NCBI RefSeq assembly: GCF_018812025.1
Contig: NC_063049.1
Location: 19,274,651-19,338,650, forward strand
Length of the DNA stretch: 64,000 bases
Origin: Megalobrama amblycephala
Lineage: Eukaryota > Chordata > Actinopteri > Cypriniformes > Xenocyprididae
Direction of reading: 5' to 3'
In this document: positions 10,503 to 22,050 of the stretch, one piece after another
Position numbering within the stretch: the first letter of the stretch is position 1
Layout: each line of letters begins with the position of its first letter
Notes under the pieces: model-generated
What the model was told of the DNA's origin: nothing
The model's database searches: none
What the model saw: the letters and a program-made list of their open reading frames with translations, nothing else
Translations under genes and position numbers: made by a program

Positions 10503-11900
10503 ATGTTGAGAAAGAATGCTAGAAAAATTCCAACAACTGAGAAAGGTGGACTAGCTACCCCTTTATGGACAGATAGTGAGTTCAAATCATTGTTAGGAAA
10601 GCACATGGACTCAATAGTGACTGAGTCAGTCAGATTGGATTTGACAAAGAAATTTGGGATTCATCCAGAAAAAGTTTGGTCCATTGAAGAATGCAAAAAG
10701 GTACTTGGTGCTTGTATTCGGAAGAAAAATATGAAGGGCATTGTCTGCTGCCACAGAGAATTTACTCTATCCATTGCACAAGAACAAATCCAACGTATTG
10801 CTAAGTTAGAAGAGCAGAACAAACAGTTGCACACTCGAATGTCTCGTCTTACTCAGAAGTTGGGCCTTAACAAGGCATCAACCAAATGTGACTCAAAAGA
10901 CCAACAGTCAGATGAAAGCTATCCTGAGATACAGTCTTTCTGTAGACTAGAGGGCAATAGCAATACTGGATTCATGGATAAAGATGTAAATGCAGTTGAA
11001 GTGTGTGGAGCGAGACAAAAGGCTCAGAGTAGGGCAAAAGGGGTTGACACAGTTCCATCTGTAACCCCCATACTGCAGTTACAAGCGGTCAGTACCACTA
11101 TAGGTCCTGAAGACATAGAAAGAATTGCTGAGAATTTGCCATCAGTGCATAGAAACTTTTCTGAGTTTAGAACAGAGTTGTCCAGAAAAATGAAGCTCTA
11201 TGATATGTCCCTAGCTGACGTCACCCAGCTAATGTCACAAATCCTGAAAGAGTCAGAATTCAATGATTTTGAAAGTGCTGTAAATAATTCTGAGTTTCAG
11301 CATTCCAGCAAAGGTGAATTGAGAGAAGGAGTTCTGAGAGTGTTACAGAACCTTGTTGGACCAAAGGTAGACTGGTCAAAGATCACTAGTTGTGTACAGA
11401 CGAAGGATGAAACTGTAAGTGAGTACACTGAAAGATTTTGTCAGTTAGCTGCAGCATACAGTGGAATAGCTGACACTCCAGAGAAGGTGTTAGAGGATAA
11501 TGGACCACTGGTCCGCATGTGGTTTGATGGGCTTTCATCAGAATACAGAAATGCATTGCCTTTCTTAGACCTCACATGGTCCAATGGAACCCTGCAAAAC
11601 AGCTTGGATAGGTTAGCTATTTGGGAAAGAGACTCAGATGTCAAGACAAGAGTAAAGATTGCAGCAGCATCCTTTAAGGTCAACACAGAGAATCGACAGA
11701 AACGTAAACGTCCTAAGAGAGAAGGCAGTTGTCATTACTGTGGTAAACCTGGACATTGGATGAAAGAGTGTAGGAAAAACAAAAAGACATTAAAAGAAAT
11801 GAACAGCTTTACTCAGCTCCTACTCAGTCTACTTGCTACATTGAAACTGCCCCTCCCCTCTTCTCCAAACTCTTGGAGCAGCAGCTTGCTGACATGCTAA
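10503..11900 (+). CDS. gag: retroviral Gag-like polyprotein
   Basis: The frame is 465 codons from the first ATG at 10503; an upstream in-frame GTG at 10464 is not used as the start here. A coiled-coil-like stretch rich in Gln, Glu and Leu lies near residues 100-130 (SIAQEQIQRIAKLEEQNKQL). The C-terminal half looks like capsid, with a segment resembling the major homology region (VQTKDETVSEYTERFCQLA, about residue 300). Near residue 410 a basic run precedes one zinc knuckle of the form C-X2-C-X4-H-X4-C (CHYCGKPGHWMKEC). The frame then has a short tail and stops with no protease. It would form particles and bind RNA. The intact reading frame fits the near-identical LTRs. Confidence 0.85.
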   Translation: MLRKNARKIPTTEKGGLATPLWTDSEFKSLLGKHMDSIVTESVRLDLTKKFGIHPEKVWSIEECKKVLGACIRKKNMKGIVCCHREFTLSIAQEQIQRIAKLEEQNKQLHTRMSRLTQKLGLNKASTKCDSKDQQSDESYPEIQSFCRLEGNSNTGFMDKDVNAVEVCGARQKAQSRAKGVDTVPSVTPILQLQAVSTTIGPEDIERIAENLPSVHRNFSEFRTELSRKMKLYDMSLADVTQLMSQILKESEFNDFESAVNNSEFQHSSKGELREGVLRVLQNLVGPKVDWSKITSCVQTKDETVSEYTERFCQLAAAYSGIADTPEKVLEDNGPLVRMWFDGLSSEYRNALPFLDLTWSNGTLQNSLDRLAIWERDSDVKTRVKIAAASFKVNTENRQKRKRPKREGSCHYCGKPGHWMKECRKNKKTLKEMNSFTQLLLSLLATLKLPLPSSPNSWSSSLLTC

Positions 11901-12955
11901 CCATTTGGGCTGTGAGTGCTTAATTTCCCCAGTAATTTACAAGAAAGCTGAAAGACTCATTCTGAACAAAAGAAAGTTGACTATTACTTCCACCATTTGG
12001 GACACAGGTTAAGTACACTCACAGCCTTAAATGTTATGCTACAGCACACTCCATTCACTTATCCATCCTCAATGGGTTATGATGTCTACTATGACTGATG
12101 TTTCAATGGAAGATGGAGATGTAGCACCTTAAATTTGGAAATTAACTACAGGGAGAGAATAGGACACACAGACCAGTGAGGAGCCCAGGGAAGAACCGAA
12201 GTGCAAAAGGCCTCGGGGGTTAACCCTGTGGTGAAGACTTCCTCATAGGTTTCCCCCTCTCTCAGTTTATCCCCACCTTACTGGTCTATAGGTGTCAAAT
12301 TGATTAAGACTAGGTTAAGAAAAAGAAGAACAAAACCACTATACGATCACTAGAAGTTTATGATGATCAGAGTTAGACAGAAAAACTATACGATCATCAG
12401 AGGTCTAACGTACTAAAGTCTATGCATGAATACTGCTGGTCTGCTGTCTCTTTGTTTTCTTGTGTGCAGGTATGTGTATATGCCATGACGTCTCACAAGC
12501 AGCACCTGGTGTAAAGCATCACCTCAGATATCCATGAACAACCTTCATGATGACGGACTCATCAGAGCAACTTGGAGTTGCACGATGACAAATAATCATC
12601 TTGGGACAAACATGGAAATGGACTCTCCCGGGAACAGACTCCACAGCTATTCAGGCGCCATGGACTTTTAGGACTTCCACGCTTATGCTACATGGTTTTT
12701 CTGTGTCATCATGTAGTTAATACAACATGTTACCACCCTGCGTTGTATATGTGTGTCAACAGTATACTCAAGTTAAAGAACAACACTTATGTAAATGTTG
12801 GACACGACACAGAATAAGATGTATGTGCCTGTAACTGTTACAAGTTGCATGACTGGAAGATGGAACTTATGTTAACAAACATATGTTATAGAAGGGATTT
12901 AAGAAGGTTTAAATTTGTATTATGTGAGAGTTATTAGAACTCTCAAAGGGGGAAC
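11901..12955 (+). other. non-coding remainder of the retrovirus with polypurine tract
   Basis: No pol or env motif is recognisable in any frame. A short direct repeat around CTATACGATCA occurs near 12338 and 12388. The last bases before the 3' LTR, AAAGGGGGAAC at 12945-12955, form a typical polypurine tract for plus-strand priming. Confidence 0.7.
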
Positions 12956-13380
12956 TGTGGAATTACAAATTTAAGAATCTGTTTAAGATCTGCGGATCCT
13001 ACATCCTGACCATTTGGCAGGACAAGCTCAAGATACAGCAGTGCTTTTGTCTCTATGATAATGTAAAGGTATAGGTGATACTGCCAGACTGATTGGATTA
13101 GCACCTATGCATTTGAATGACACAGTTATGCTGATTAGATCATGGCTGGGAAATGTAGGCAATGATCTGATTCCTGTACTGCATTTGCATGCTTTGTTTA
13201 GATTGTCCACACCTCTACTCTATGTATCCCTCCCCCTTGAATGTATATGAACTACCAAGTCACTGCCTTAGTTAGATTTTGGATGACCACAGCGACGCAC
13301 AGTGTGTTTCTCAATAAAGAGTAACTTCTGCTTCAAGAGATCCCAAAGTCTCCTGGTCTATGCTTCTGAGATTTCCAACA
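12956..13380 (+). repeat. 3' LTR of the gag-only retrovirus
   Basis: This is the same 425 bp as the 5' copy with one substitution seen. It is preceded by the polypurine tract and followed by the GTAG duplication. Confidence 0.95.
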
Positions 13381-13608
13381 GTAGCCACCGAGCGAACACA
13401 TAGAGTAGCACTATAACAACTTTCAACACACAAATGTATCTAATATGATAAAACTCATTTCTGCTCGCACTCTGTCCTGCTCTGCTTTATACTACAGTAA
13501 CATTAATAATCTCATCCATGAACATGATTTCTGCCCGAGTCCGGTCCCAATTCTTTTCCACCGGCTGTAGACGTGAAGACATCAACTCCCATGATTCCAC
13601 GAAATTAA

Positions 13609-14087
13609 GAGCTGCTTTTCCATCATCGGTTCCATTCCGTGCCGATCCGGACCAGCTGATACGTTTACGGTTTAATTTTCTACTGTGGGGCTGATAGCGG
13701 CCGCTCTTTGGAATGTAATATTAAAGCGTCAGTCGTTGCCTTGGTAACGTAACGGTTTACTCATGATATGAGATGTAATAACAACCGTGTTACGGCAGAT
13801 GATTAGATATTTCTTTTAATTGTATTATTAATTTGTTTTTACTTTGCTCAAATAGAGCGCTTAGCCAGCTACAGAGAAACTGGTAGCCAGGCAACAGACA
13901 AGTGACCAATCCTGTGTGTCGACATCACTTCACGGATTCTACCAGCACGATTAGACAACCGTGCCGAGAATTTCGGGCCGAGAACGGTTTGTAATCATAC
14001 TGTGCCGTACCAGGCTCAAGTGGAAACACAACTGGAACCGTTCCTTACCATTCTAAGAACTGTTCGGCCCGACGGTGGAAAAGCGGC
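13609..14087. mobile_element. Harbinger-like MITE
   Basis: The left end GAGCTGCTTTTCCATCATCGG and the reverse complement of the right end (GCCGCTTTTCCACCGTCGG) form an imperfect inverted repeat. TAA flanks both ends (13606-13608, 14088-14090), the three-base target type of PIF/Harbinger. No transposase is coded. Confidence 0.55.
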
Positions 14088-14163
14088 TAAGGTGTCATCA
14101 AGCTACGCCTTTGTTTTGAATGAGCGACCTCTAGCGGCAAAAATTTACATATTGTTCCTTTAA

Positions 14164-14803
14164 TGAATATCCAAAATCATAATATGTATTAATTTCTGTG
14201 AGAACACTGCTGTGGATTTTCTGTATTCATTTGAATGTCTGCTCCGTAAACTAGTTGTGGCAGTGTCCCTTTTAGTTTTTAATCCTGTATTTTCTCTGTA
14301 ATCTACAATGTGTTTGTTGGACACAAATGTGTAGCAGACAGCACGGGACTGAACAGTATGAGTGCATCACCTCACAAACTGTTGCTCAAATCTTGGCCTC
14401 TCTCAGATGATTGTGGTTCAGACAGACTTTGTTAGTGGAACTTCAGACAGAGCGATGGAAATTTTAAATATAAAAGGTTGAAATTAATGCACAATGTGCC
14501 CATAGAGACAACAGGACATTCCTGACTCCCTTATTGTCCGAAATTTGTCAAATATTTGCTAAGTCTCACAGCACACAAGGGCCCGTGGCATCACTGCCAT
14601 CTTCAATGAGCTGACTCTCATTTTAAATGTTAATTGCCTTCCCTGAGCCTTCTCATTACACCCCCAGTAAATGATATGCTGCAGCCTCAGTGAAAGAGCT
14701 CTCATTTATCCTCAGAATGTGATAAAAGATCCATGCAGGTTTACCCTGATCTCCAATTTGGCAATAGAATGAAGGAAAATGCTCTGCATAATTGTCAACT
14801 CTA

Positions 14804-14855
<52 letters not shown>

Positions 14856-16036
14856 AATATCTTCTTTTAACTCTGTATGGTGGATTTCATGTAATGAAAG
14901 ATTTGATACACTATTTGTACAGGATTTGTTTGTGTTGCACTTGTTGATGTAGGTCATTTCATCTACTGATTCGGATTGAATTAGGATTGCTGTAATTTTT
15001 TCTGAGGTGCGAATGTGTGTTGGTCTGTATATAGGCACTAATCATCTGTGCTTAATTATATGGGAAGCCAGCTTTATTTATTGGTCAAAAATGCATTTAG
15101 GAATATTGTTTGAATGTTTTTTTCTTTTCTTGTTTAAGTGATTGTACTTTACTGCAAAATAAATTATGTGCAAAATGTTTTTGCTCCATTTATACACTGC
15201 AGAAACCGATATTTAGCACTTGCATGTCTTCTAGGTGAATTCTTCCAGAAAGATCTTTTCACCAGGGAGCTCATGCATTTTTCGTTTCATCTTGAGCCTC
15301 TGAATCCACTACAAAAAGAGACCGACATGGGGCCTTAAAAGTGTTGACCATCAGCTCTTGTTTACATTGTCCATATTATAGCAATATACCTGTTATTGAA
15401 ATATTGAATCGAGACTTGTTATAGAAACAACACACATAGTTATGATCCATCCTTTGAATGCTATATCTGTGAGACAGTCTGTTTCTCAATGCTTCTGGGA
15501 GATTGTTGGAGATGTACACTATTATGTAATCACAAGGTTGTTTTGTGAATGCAGATGCATATTTTGACAATGTAACTATGAACTCTTGTATGCCTGCATT
15601 TGGTGTCTTTATTTACCCGGGATATTTTAGGTCACTTTAAACTCCAGCAGTGACTTTGGAGACAGATTTGTTCTTCGCTGTGTGTGTAGTTACATAAGCA
15701 TTTTTCTGTGCAGATCTGTTTGGGGTGAGGAAGGGGCGTAATGTCAAACTCATTGCATGTAGAGAGATGAGTATGCCAATCGTCAGAGCCTGAGGCTGTG
15801 CACCTCCATCGTCAGCTTGGCTCCGAACACCACACACTGTAATGCCATCTGGCAGAAAGGTCAAAATAGACTGATCCAGAATCAGCACTCTGGTTTTACA
15901 AAGCTGAGATTGGGCCTTACGTAAATTTATAGCAATGCATCTCTTAGACATCGAGAAAAGTTGTTTAAGGGTTCCTCAATCATTCCTCAAATTCTCTGTG
16001 TAAGTATGCTGAGAGTTCTATCAGAGACAGAATCAT
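14164..16036. other. gene-free stretch with an (AT)n microsatellite
   Basis: An (AT)n run spans 14807-14850. Open frames of about 60-108 codons occur on both strands without recognisable domains, and the longest on the minus strand translates the AT repeat into alternating Tyr and Ile. I see no gene. Confidence 0.5.
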
Positions 16037-16039
16037 TAA

Positions 16040-17156
16040 AGCCAAGTTTACACTACAGGACTGTAAACGTCGGCAGATCACTGTGCTGTTCAGACTACGT
16101 GACTTGCTGTGGAGTCTTGAAGTCGCTGTGAAATGATCTGCAACAGAGGGTTACACATTACACGAGCTGACGACAACTGTCACCCAACAACTTTATTTGA
16201 AAATGGATGTTGGGAGGAAATTAGATTAAATTTTGAATTAAAATTAAAATAACCCTTTCACACATAAGTTTAAAACATTCTGGCTGACCTCCCAGAGTTA
16301 AGGCGACTGTTATTTTAGAATGTTTCTTTTTATTGTTTCCATGACGACGCGTCATGCTTGTCACGTGACACACCTCGGGCAGCCAGCCACACTGTATGAC
16401 AGATGTATTGCTTTTCTCACCATGTCATCAACTATCTGATATTCCGATTCTCAAATATGTGCAAGTGAGTGTTTTGTCATTTAAAAACCTACATAATGAC
16501 CTTGATCTTAATATATATATAACGTGAATTCATCAATTTATCCTGAAATGCATGTGGCCGGTGAAGTTGAAGAACAATAGAGTGAGCTTTATAGTTACTT
16601 ACACAATGTGTTGCTGATATGAATAAACGTCAGCAAATGATATTTGAATGGATTGTTATTGCTGCTTCCATAGACATCAGTGTATATTTCATTGGCTGTT
16701 GCGTCGTGACACGTGACACCACAGGATATCGAGTCGGCCGACAGCTCCAGATATTTAGCATGCTAGATATTTGTCTGGCGTCTGCGAGGTGTCGATGTGT
16801 CAGCGAGCCTGTTTGATGCATCCTTGAATAGTTCACACATAAAGATTGGCGAGTGCCGATCACCCGCTGATTTTCCCCTGATCATAGCCCGACCTGTCGG
16901 CAAGCTTGTTAACCTGCAAACTGGGCTTAAAATCCTATAGTGCAGTGGTTCCCAACCACATTCCTGGAGGCCCACCAACATTGCACATTTTGCATGTCTC
17001 CTTTGTCTGACACACCCATTTTAGATCTTTGAGTCACTACTAATGAGCTGATAACCTTAATCAGGTGTGTTTGATTGAGGAGACATGCAAAATGTGCAGT
17101 GTTGGTGGGCCTCCAGGAATGTGGTTGGAAACCACTGCTGTAGTGTAAACTTGGCA
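16040..17156. mobile_element. Harbinger-like non-autonomous element
   Basis: The termini share GCCAAGTTTACACTACAG (16041-16058, and as reverse complement at 17138-17155), with TAA on both sides (16037-16039, 17157-17159). The 1.1-kb body has no transposase. A hAT MITE (16943-17137) sits within it, so the original length was about 0.9 kb. Confidence 0.65.
16943..17137. mobile_element. hAT foldback MITE
   Basis: The element begins CAGTGGTTCCCAACC, the Charlie-like hAT start. It has inverted arms of about 60 bp with few mismatches, flanked by an 8-bp duplication CTATAGTG/CTGTAGTG (7 of 8). The right-hand duplication lies inside the terminal repeat of the surrounding element. Confidence 0.8.
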
Positions 17157-17228
17157 TAAGTTGAAGGTGTGATCTCTGAAAAAAATAAATAAATAATTAA
17201 ATTTCACTAAATTTCACTTTTGAAAAAA

Positions 17229-17562
17229 AAAAAAAAACGTATCAATTATAATTATTGTTATTTTAAAATGAAATATAATAATAGTAATTAATATTATTAT
17301 TATAGTGAATATTAAATAATTATTAATAATAATGATAATAATCACTGTTATTATTATTATTGTAATAATATTATTATTGTGATATTCAATATAATAGCAA
17401 TTGTTATTATTATAACTACAGTGAATATTACAAATTGTTATAAAAATACTCTTCACTTTCACATTAATAATAATAATTTATTATTTATTATTATTATTAT
17501 TATTACTACTACAGTAAAAAGTAAGTTATTCATCATCATTATCATCATCATTATTATATAAT

Positions 17563-17600
<38 letters not shown>

Positions 17601-17756
17601 TTATTATCATTTATTATTACTTCTACAGTGAAAAGCAAGATAATCATTATCATCATTATTATTATTATTAGTAGTAGTAGTAGTAGTAGAGTAGTAATTC
17701 TTCCACAATTTAAATTTTGTATAAAGATTCATATTTAAAAAAAAATAATTTTCACT

Positions 17757-17809
<53 letters not shown>

Positions 17810-18205
17810 TATTTATTTATTTTTTATTATATTGGTGATATAATAATATTAGATTAAAATACTTATAATAATAACAACAATAATAATAATTATTTTTATT
17901 TTAATATTCAATATAATAATAATACCTATTATTATTTTTTTATTACTACTACTACTACAGTGAAAAGTGTTAAAAACTAATCATAATAATATTATTTTAT
18001 TATTATTATAACTGAATATTACAATTTGTTATATAAGAATATCTTCAATTTCACATTAATAATGATAATAAATGATTATTTATTATTATTATTACTACTA
18101 CTACAGTGAAAAGTTAATAATAATAATCATTACTACTATTACTATAATGAAAAGTAAGTTAATAATAATAATAATTGACATCATAATCAATTTCATTATT
18201 ATTAC
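17229..18205. repeat. long imperfect AAT/ATT repeat region
   Basis: About 1 kb of ATT/AAT triplets is interrupted by a recurring TACTACAGTGAAAAGT motif. A block around GAATATTACAA at about 17423 recurs in the same order near 18012. The Ile- and Asn-rich frames on both strands come from the repeat. Confidence 0.85.
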
Positions 18206-18239
18206 AGTACATTTTTTAATATGTTATACAAAAAAATCA

Positions 18240-19740
18240 CTTTTACATTGCACTGAAGTTTGGTTAAACCCTTGAATCTTAATTTTCACAAAGAACTGAA
18301 GGAATTGTTCTGTTGTTTTATCTGCAAAAAAACACAAAAACTAAACAACAGTATGTCATCTTTTAATTTGTCTTCACGCTTCATCTACAATTATTGGGCT
18401 TGTGTTCCTACACTTCTATTTGAAAAATACTGTGACACCACCAGTATTTTGAGACTTGAGCACCACCATGTATACTGTGCAACAATAGTAAGCAATACAT
18501 ATTGTTTGAACTGAAAGCCTGTGCCTCCATAACTCTCAGCTTCTGCTTGTTTGTATTCATTTGATTCTCTTGCACATTATTCCTCCATTTTGCATCATAC
18601 AACATTTCTCGGTCTGTTTAGGATGAGAGGGCTGCTTTCTCAGATGCCTGAAGGTGAACCGTGTGACACCCCACCAAAGTGACAAAAAAGGAGTTGTGTC
18701 ACTGAGTGGCGCCTTTTTAAGATCCCAAGTGTGCTGCAAGACTAGACCTCAAAGAGTTCATTGTTAGCATGAGAATGTATAAAGCGTGTTGGTTACAGCA
18801 AGCTGTGTTGTGTGTATTTTGTGATATGAGATTGAGTTGGGAAAGAATAATGAGCTTTGTAGAGTTATTAGCATTCGCCCTCCATATGCACCTTGTCTTA
18901 TGCGTAGATAAGGGGTGTCCAGTCCTTTATCTGTGATTGGTCATTAACCTGGTTGAAGAACTGGTGTTATGACGCTGAACTCCCTGCAGCAGCCGACTAG
19001 CGGCTGGTTGCCTTGGAAACCTGGGATTTCAAGCACCATGCACTGGACTAAGTTGATGTTCAAAGGGGCATTGGTACAAGAGGGCAGCAAGAAAAAGTTA
19101 ATTGCTTTTGGATATTCAACCATAACTGCACCAGGAAGAGCTTTTGCTGAGGCTGGAGAGAAGGAAAACATCTGAAAAGTTTTATAATCCTTCCCTCGCC
19201 CAGAATAGCAGGTCTTTCGTGATGTTCCTGGGAATATGCTCCTCTGGTGTTGCGTGGACGCCTGGGATTGGAGCTTAAGTCTGCTTCAATATGATCGCAC
19301 AATAGATGGATCTTACGTGTTGGGTAGGGGGATCTACAGTGAAAAAAGCACTTACGATACAGAAATCCTCTCTACAAAGAAACGAGGTGAAAAGGCAGTA
19401 ATTTAACCAGATGCCCCACTCAGCAGAGGAGGGATTAAAATGCACTGCGGCTTATCTTACCCCTAAGACCTTGACTGTTGAATCGCAGGTTTCGCAAAAA
19501 CACCGCCAAGGTCACACCTTTATTAAGGTTCTTTTATGTGTTAATGAGAACGTGGGCAACTCAGAGAAAGGTATTTAGGTTCTCACCCTCTGTTCCTCCT
19601 TCAGGTCTTACTGTACTAATGAAAGGAGGAACGGAAATGTGACTGGCATGTCCTGTTTGACAATACATGGAGGTGAAGTGAGTGAGGACTTTAATGTGTC
19701 AGCAGCTTAGAAAGCTGAAAGCTAGAGCACATGTAAATTA
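18240..19740. other. gene-free, mostly unique stretch
   Basis: No terminal repeats or long frames with a recognisable domain are seen. The frame at 18969-19175 (+) overlaps minus-strand frames of the same size and looks like chance. Confidence 0.4.
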
Positions 19741-19745
19741 AGTGT

Positions 19746-19750
<5 letters not shown>

Positions 19751-19804
<54 letters not shown>

Positions 19805-19808
19805 TTTT
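19751..19808. repeat. (GT)n microsatellite followed by a T run
   Basis: About 19 GT units run directly into about 21 T residues. Confidence 0.9.
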
Positions 19809-20030
19809 ACATTTAACAGACTTTTCTTTTAATCCAGGACAGACTGTAGGATGTACGATTTTGTTGTACAGTAGTTAATTGCAGTTCTCTGATCTGATTG
19901 GACAAGCTATTGGGCACTCCAAAGTCATATTTAATGTGACTAGTTGTTGTGCTAGTTGTATTATATTACCCAGCTGGGGCTGTTCTGCTGCTGTATTAAT
20001 TCCTTAAAATTTCAGAAAAAAGTAATACTA

Positions 20031-21562
20031 CAGGTGCTGGTCATATAATTAGAATATCATCAAAAAGTAATTTTTTTTTATTGTAAATTATTTTTAAAAA
20101 TGAAACTTTTATATATTCTAGATTCCCTACATGTAAAGTAAAACATTTCAAAAGTCTTTTTTTAAAATTTTGATGATTAGAGCGCACAGCTCATGAAAGT
20201 CCAAAATCCAGTATCTCAAAATATTAGAATATTTCCTAAGATCAATCAAAAAATGGATTTGAAAAACAGAAAAGTTCAAGTTCTTTAAAGTATGTTCATT
20301 TGTACACTCAATACTTGGTCGGCAGCACATAATACAGCAAATGACTTGCTCCTAGCACAAATTACAGCATCAGTGAAGTGTGGCATGGAAGTGATCAGCC
20401 TGTGGCACTGCTGAGGCACTATTGAGCCTTCAGATCATCTGTATATTGTTGGATTGACTGTTTCTCATCTTTCTCTTGAAAATATCCCATAGATTCAGGG
20501 GTCAGGCATGTTGGCTGGCCAATAAAACACAGTAATATCATGGTCAGCAAACCACTTGGAAGTGTTTTTTGCACTGTGGGCAGGTGCTAAAGTCCTGCTG
20601 GAAAAGGAAATCAGCATCTCCATAAAGCTTGTCAGCAGATGGAAGCATAAAGTGCTCCAAAATCTCCTGGAAGATGGCTGCATTGACTTTGCACTTGATA
20701 AAACACAATGGACCAACACCAGCAGACGTCACGCCCCGCCCAAATCATTACTGACTTCAGAAACTTCCCACTAGACTTCAAGCAGCTTGGATTCTGTGCC
20801 TCTCCAGTCTACCTTCAGACTCTGGGACCATGATTTCAACATGAAATGCAAAATTTACTTTTATCTGAAAAGAGGACTTTCGACCACTGTTCACTGTCCA
20901 GTTCTTTTTCTCCTTAGCCCAGGTAAGATGCTTCTGACGTTGTTTCTGTTTCAGAAGTGGCTTGGTAGTCCTTTTCCTGAAGATGTCCGAGTGTGGTGAC
21001 TCTTGATGCGCTGACTCCGGCTTCATTTGACTCATTGTGAAGCTCTCCCAAGTGTTTGAATCGGCTTTACTTGACAGTATTCTCAAGCTTGCGGTCATCC
21101 CTGTTGCTTGTGCACCTTTGCCTACCAAATTTCTTCCTTCCAGTCAACTTTGCATTCAATATGCTTTGATATTTCACTCTGTAAACAGCCACCCCATTCA
21201 GTAATGACCATCTGTGACTTACTCTCTTTGTGGAGGGTGTCAATGATTGTCTCCTGGACCATTTCCAAGTCAGCAGTCTTCCCCATTAGTGTGGTTTCAA
21301 AGAACAAGAGATACTCGAAATTTATACTGTAGGGATGGTCATTTAACGAAACTCAAATGTAAATATTCTAATATTTTGAGATACTGGATTTTGGACTTTC
21401 ATGAGCTGTACGCTCTAATCAACAAATTAAAAAAAAAAAAAAAACTTTTGAAATGTTTTACTTTACATGAATCTAGAATATATGAAAGTTTCATTTTTTA
21501 AAATAATTTACAATAAAAACACGAACTTTTTCACGATATTCTAATTATATGACCAGCACCTG
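20031..21562 (-). mobile_element. Tc1-like transposon, complete ends
   Basis: The 1532-bp element starts CAGGTGCTGGTCATATAATT, ends with its reverse complement and is flanked by TA on both sides. The inverted repeats extend about 210 bp each with a few indels, and a TCATATAATT/AAAATATTAGAATATTT-type motif recurs inside each arm, as in Tc1 elements of the IR/DR kind. Length is normal for the family. The transposase on the minus strand is broken. Confidence 0.92.
20330..21290 (-). pseudogene. Tc1-like transposase, broken
   Basis: Fragments in different frames follow Tc1 order. They are an N-terminal DNA-binding part starting MGKTADLEMVQETIIDTL (frame 21122-21307), a middle part with HLTWAKEKKNWTV (20778-21128), and a catalytic part with HFMLPSADKLYGDADFLFQQD (20544-20732) then ADHDITVFYWPANMPDP (20495-20719). 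The segment after KKNWTV, where the first catalytic Asp normally lies, reads SSFQIKVNFAFH and lacks it. The copy is inactive. Confidence 0.88.
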
Positions 21563-21770
21563 TATTATTATTATTATTACTACAGTGAATATACAGTGAG
21601 TTGGTTATTTTTATTATTATTTATTATTATTTTAAGATTGGTTTGTTTCAAAATGTTTCATTTATTAGTTTGATATTTTATTTCCCTTATGTGTTTTCAG
21701 TTTCGCTTAGTTTAGTCCGTTGTTACTCACTGAATATGGATTTGTAATGACATGAGGGTGAGTAAATTAT

Positions 21771-22050
21771 TGTTACAGATCCCTTGTTCCCCTGGACTCC
21801 ATTTCCCATAATCCTCCTGTTTCATCATCTGCACTCACTTCCCTCGTTAGCTCCTCATCTTCACTCATCACCTGCACCTGGACTTGATTATCTTCACTCC
21901 CTTTATATGGCACTCACTCCCTGCACTCCTTGTCGGTTCTCTGTTGTGTTAACGTTATGTTTGGTGTTTCCTTGCCCTTGTTTGATTAAAGTTCTATGTT
22001 ATTTGTGGAAATCCGTATCAGCCTCATCTCTACACCAGCGTACCGTAACA
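21771..22050 (+). repeat. 5' LTR of the Pro-rich LTR element
   Basis: The LTR is bounded by TGTTACAG and CCGTAACA. A TATA-like TTTATATGG lies near 21901 and ATTAAA, a possible polyadenylation signal, at 21985-21990. Confidence 0.92.

Larger units (their letters stand above)
9473..13380 (+). mobile_element. young gag-only endogenous retrovirus (non-autonomous)
   Basis: This 3.9-kb element has two 425-bp LTRs, a tRNA-His-type primer site, a long structured leader, one intact gag frame, about 1 kb without coding and a polypurine tract. It is flanked by a 4-bp duplication GTAG (9469-9472, 13381-13384). I found one difference between the LTRs (a C/T near 9810 and 13293), so the insertion is recent. 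No protease, reverse transcriptase, integrase or envelope is recognisable, so mobility would need proteins from a relative. The 4-bp duplication, single CCHC box and His primer suggest a class I (gamma/epsilon-like) retrovirus, not confirmed. Confidence 0.92.
4541..14159. mobile_element. TTAA-flanked DNA element hosting three nested insertions
   Basis: The left end reads TTAA then AGGTACAATATGTTTAAA. The reverse complement of the right end is TTAA then AGGAACAATATGTAAATT, so the two ends form an imperfect terminal inverted repeat with TTAA at 4537-4540 and 14160-14163. Removing the gypsy element, the retrovirus and the Harbinger-like MITE with their target duplications leaves about 0.7 kb, a usual MITE size. 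No transposase is coded in what remains. The TTAA target resembles piggyBac, but the family was not confirmed. Confidence 0.65.
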
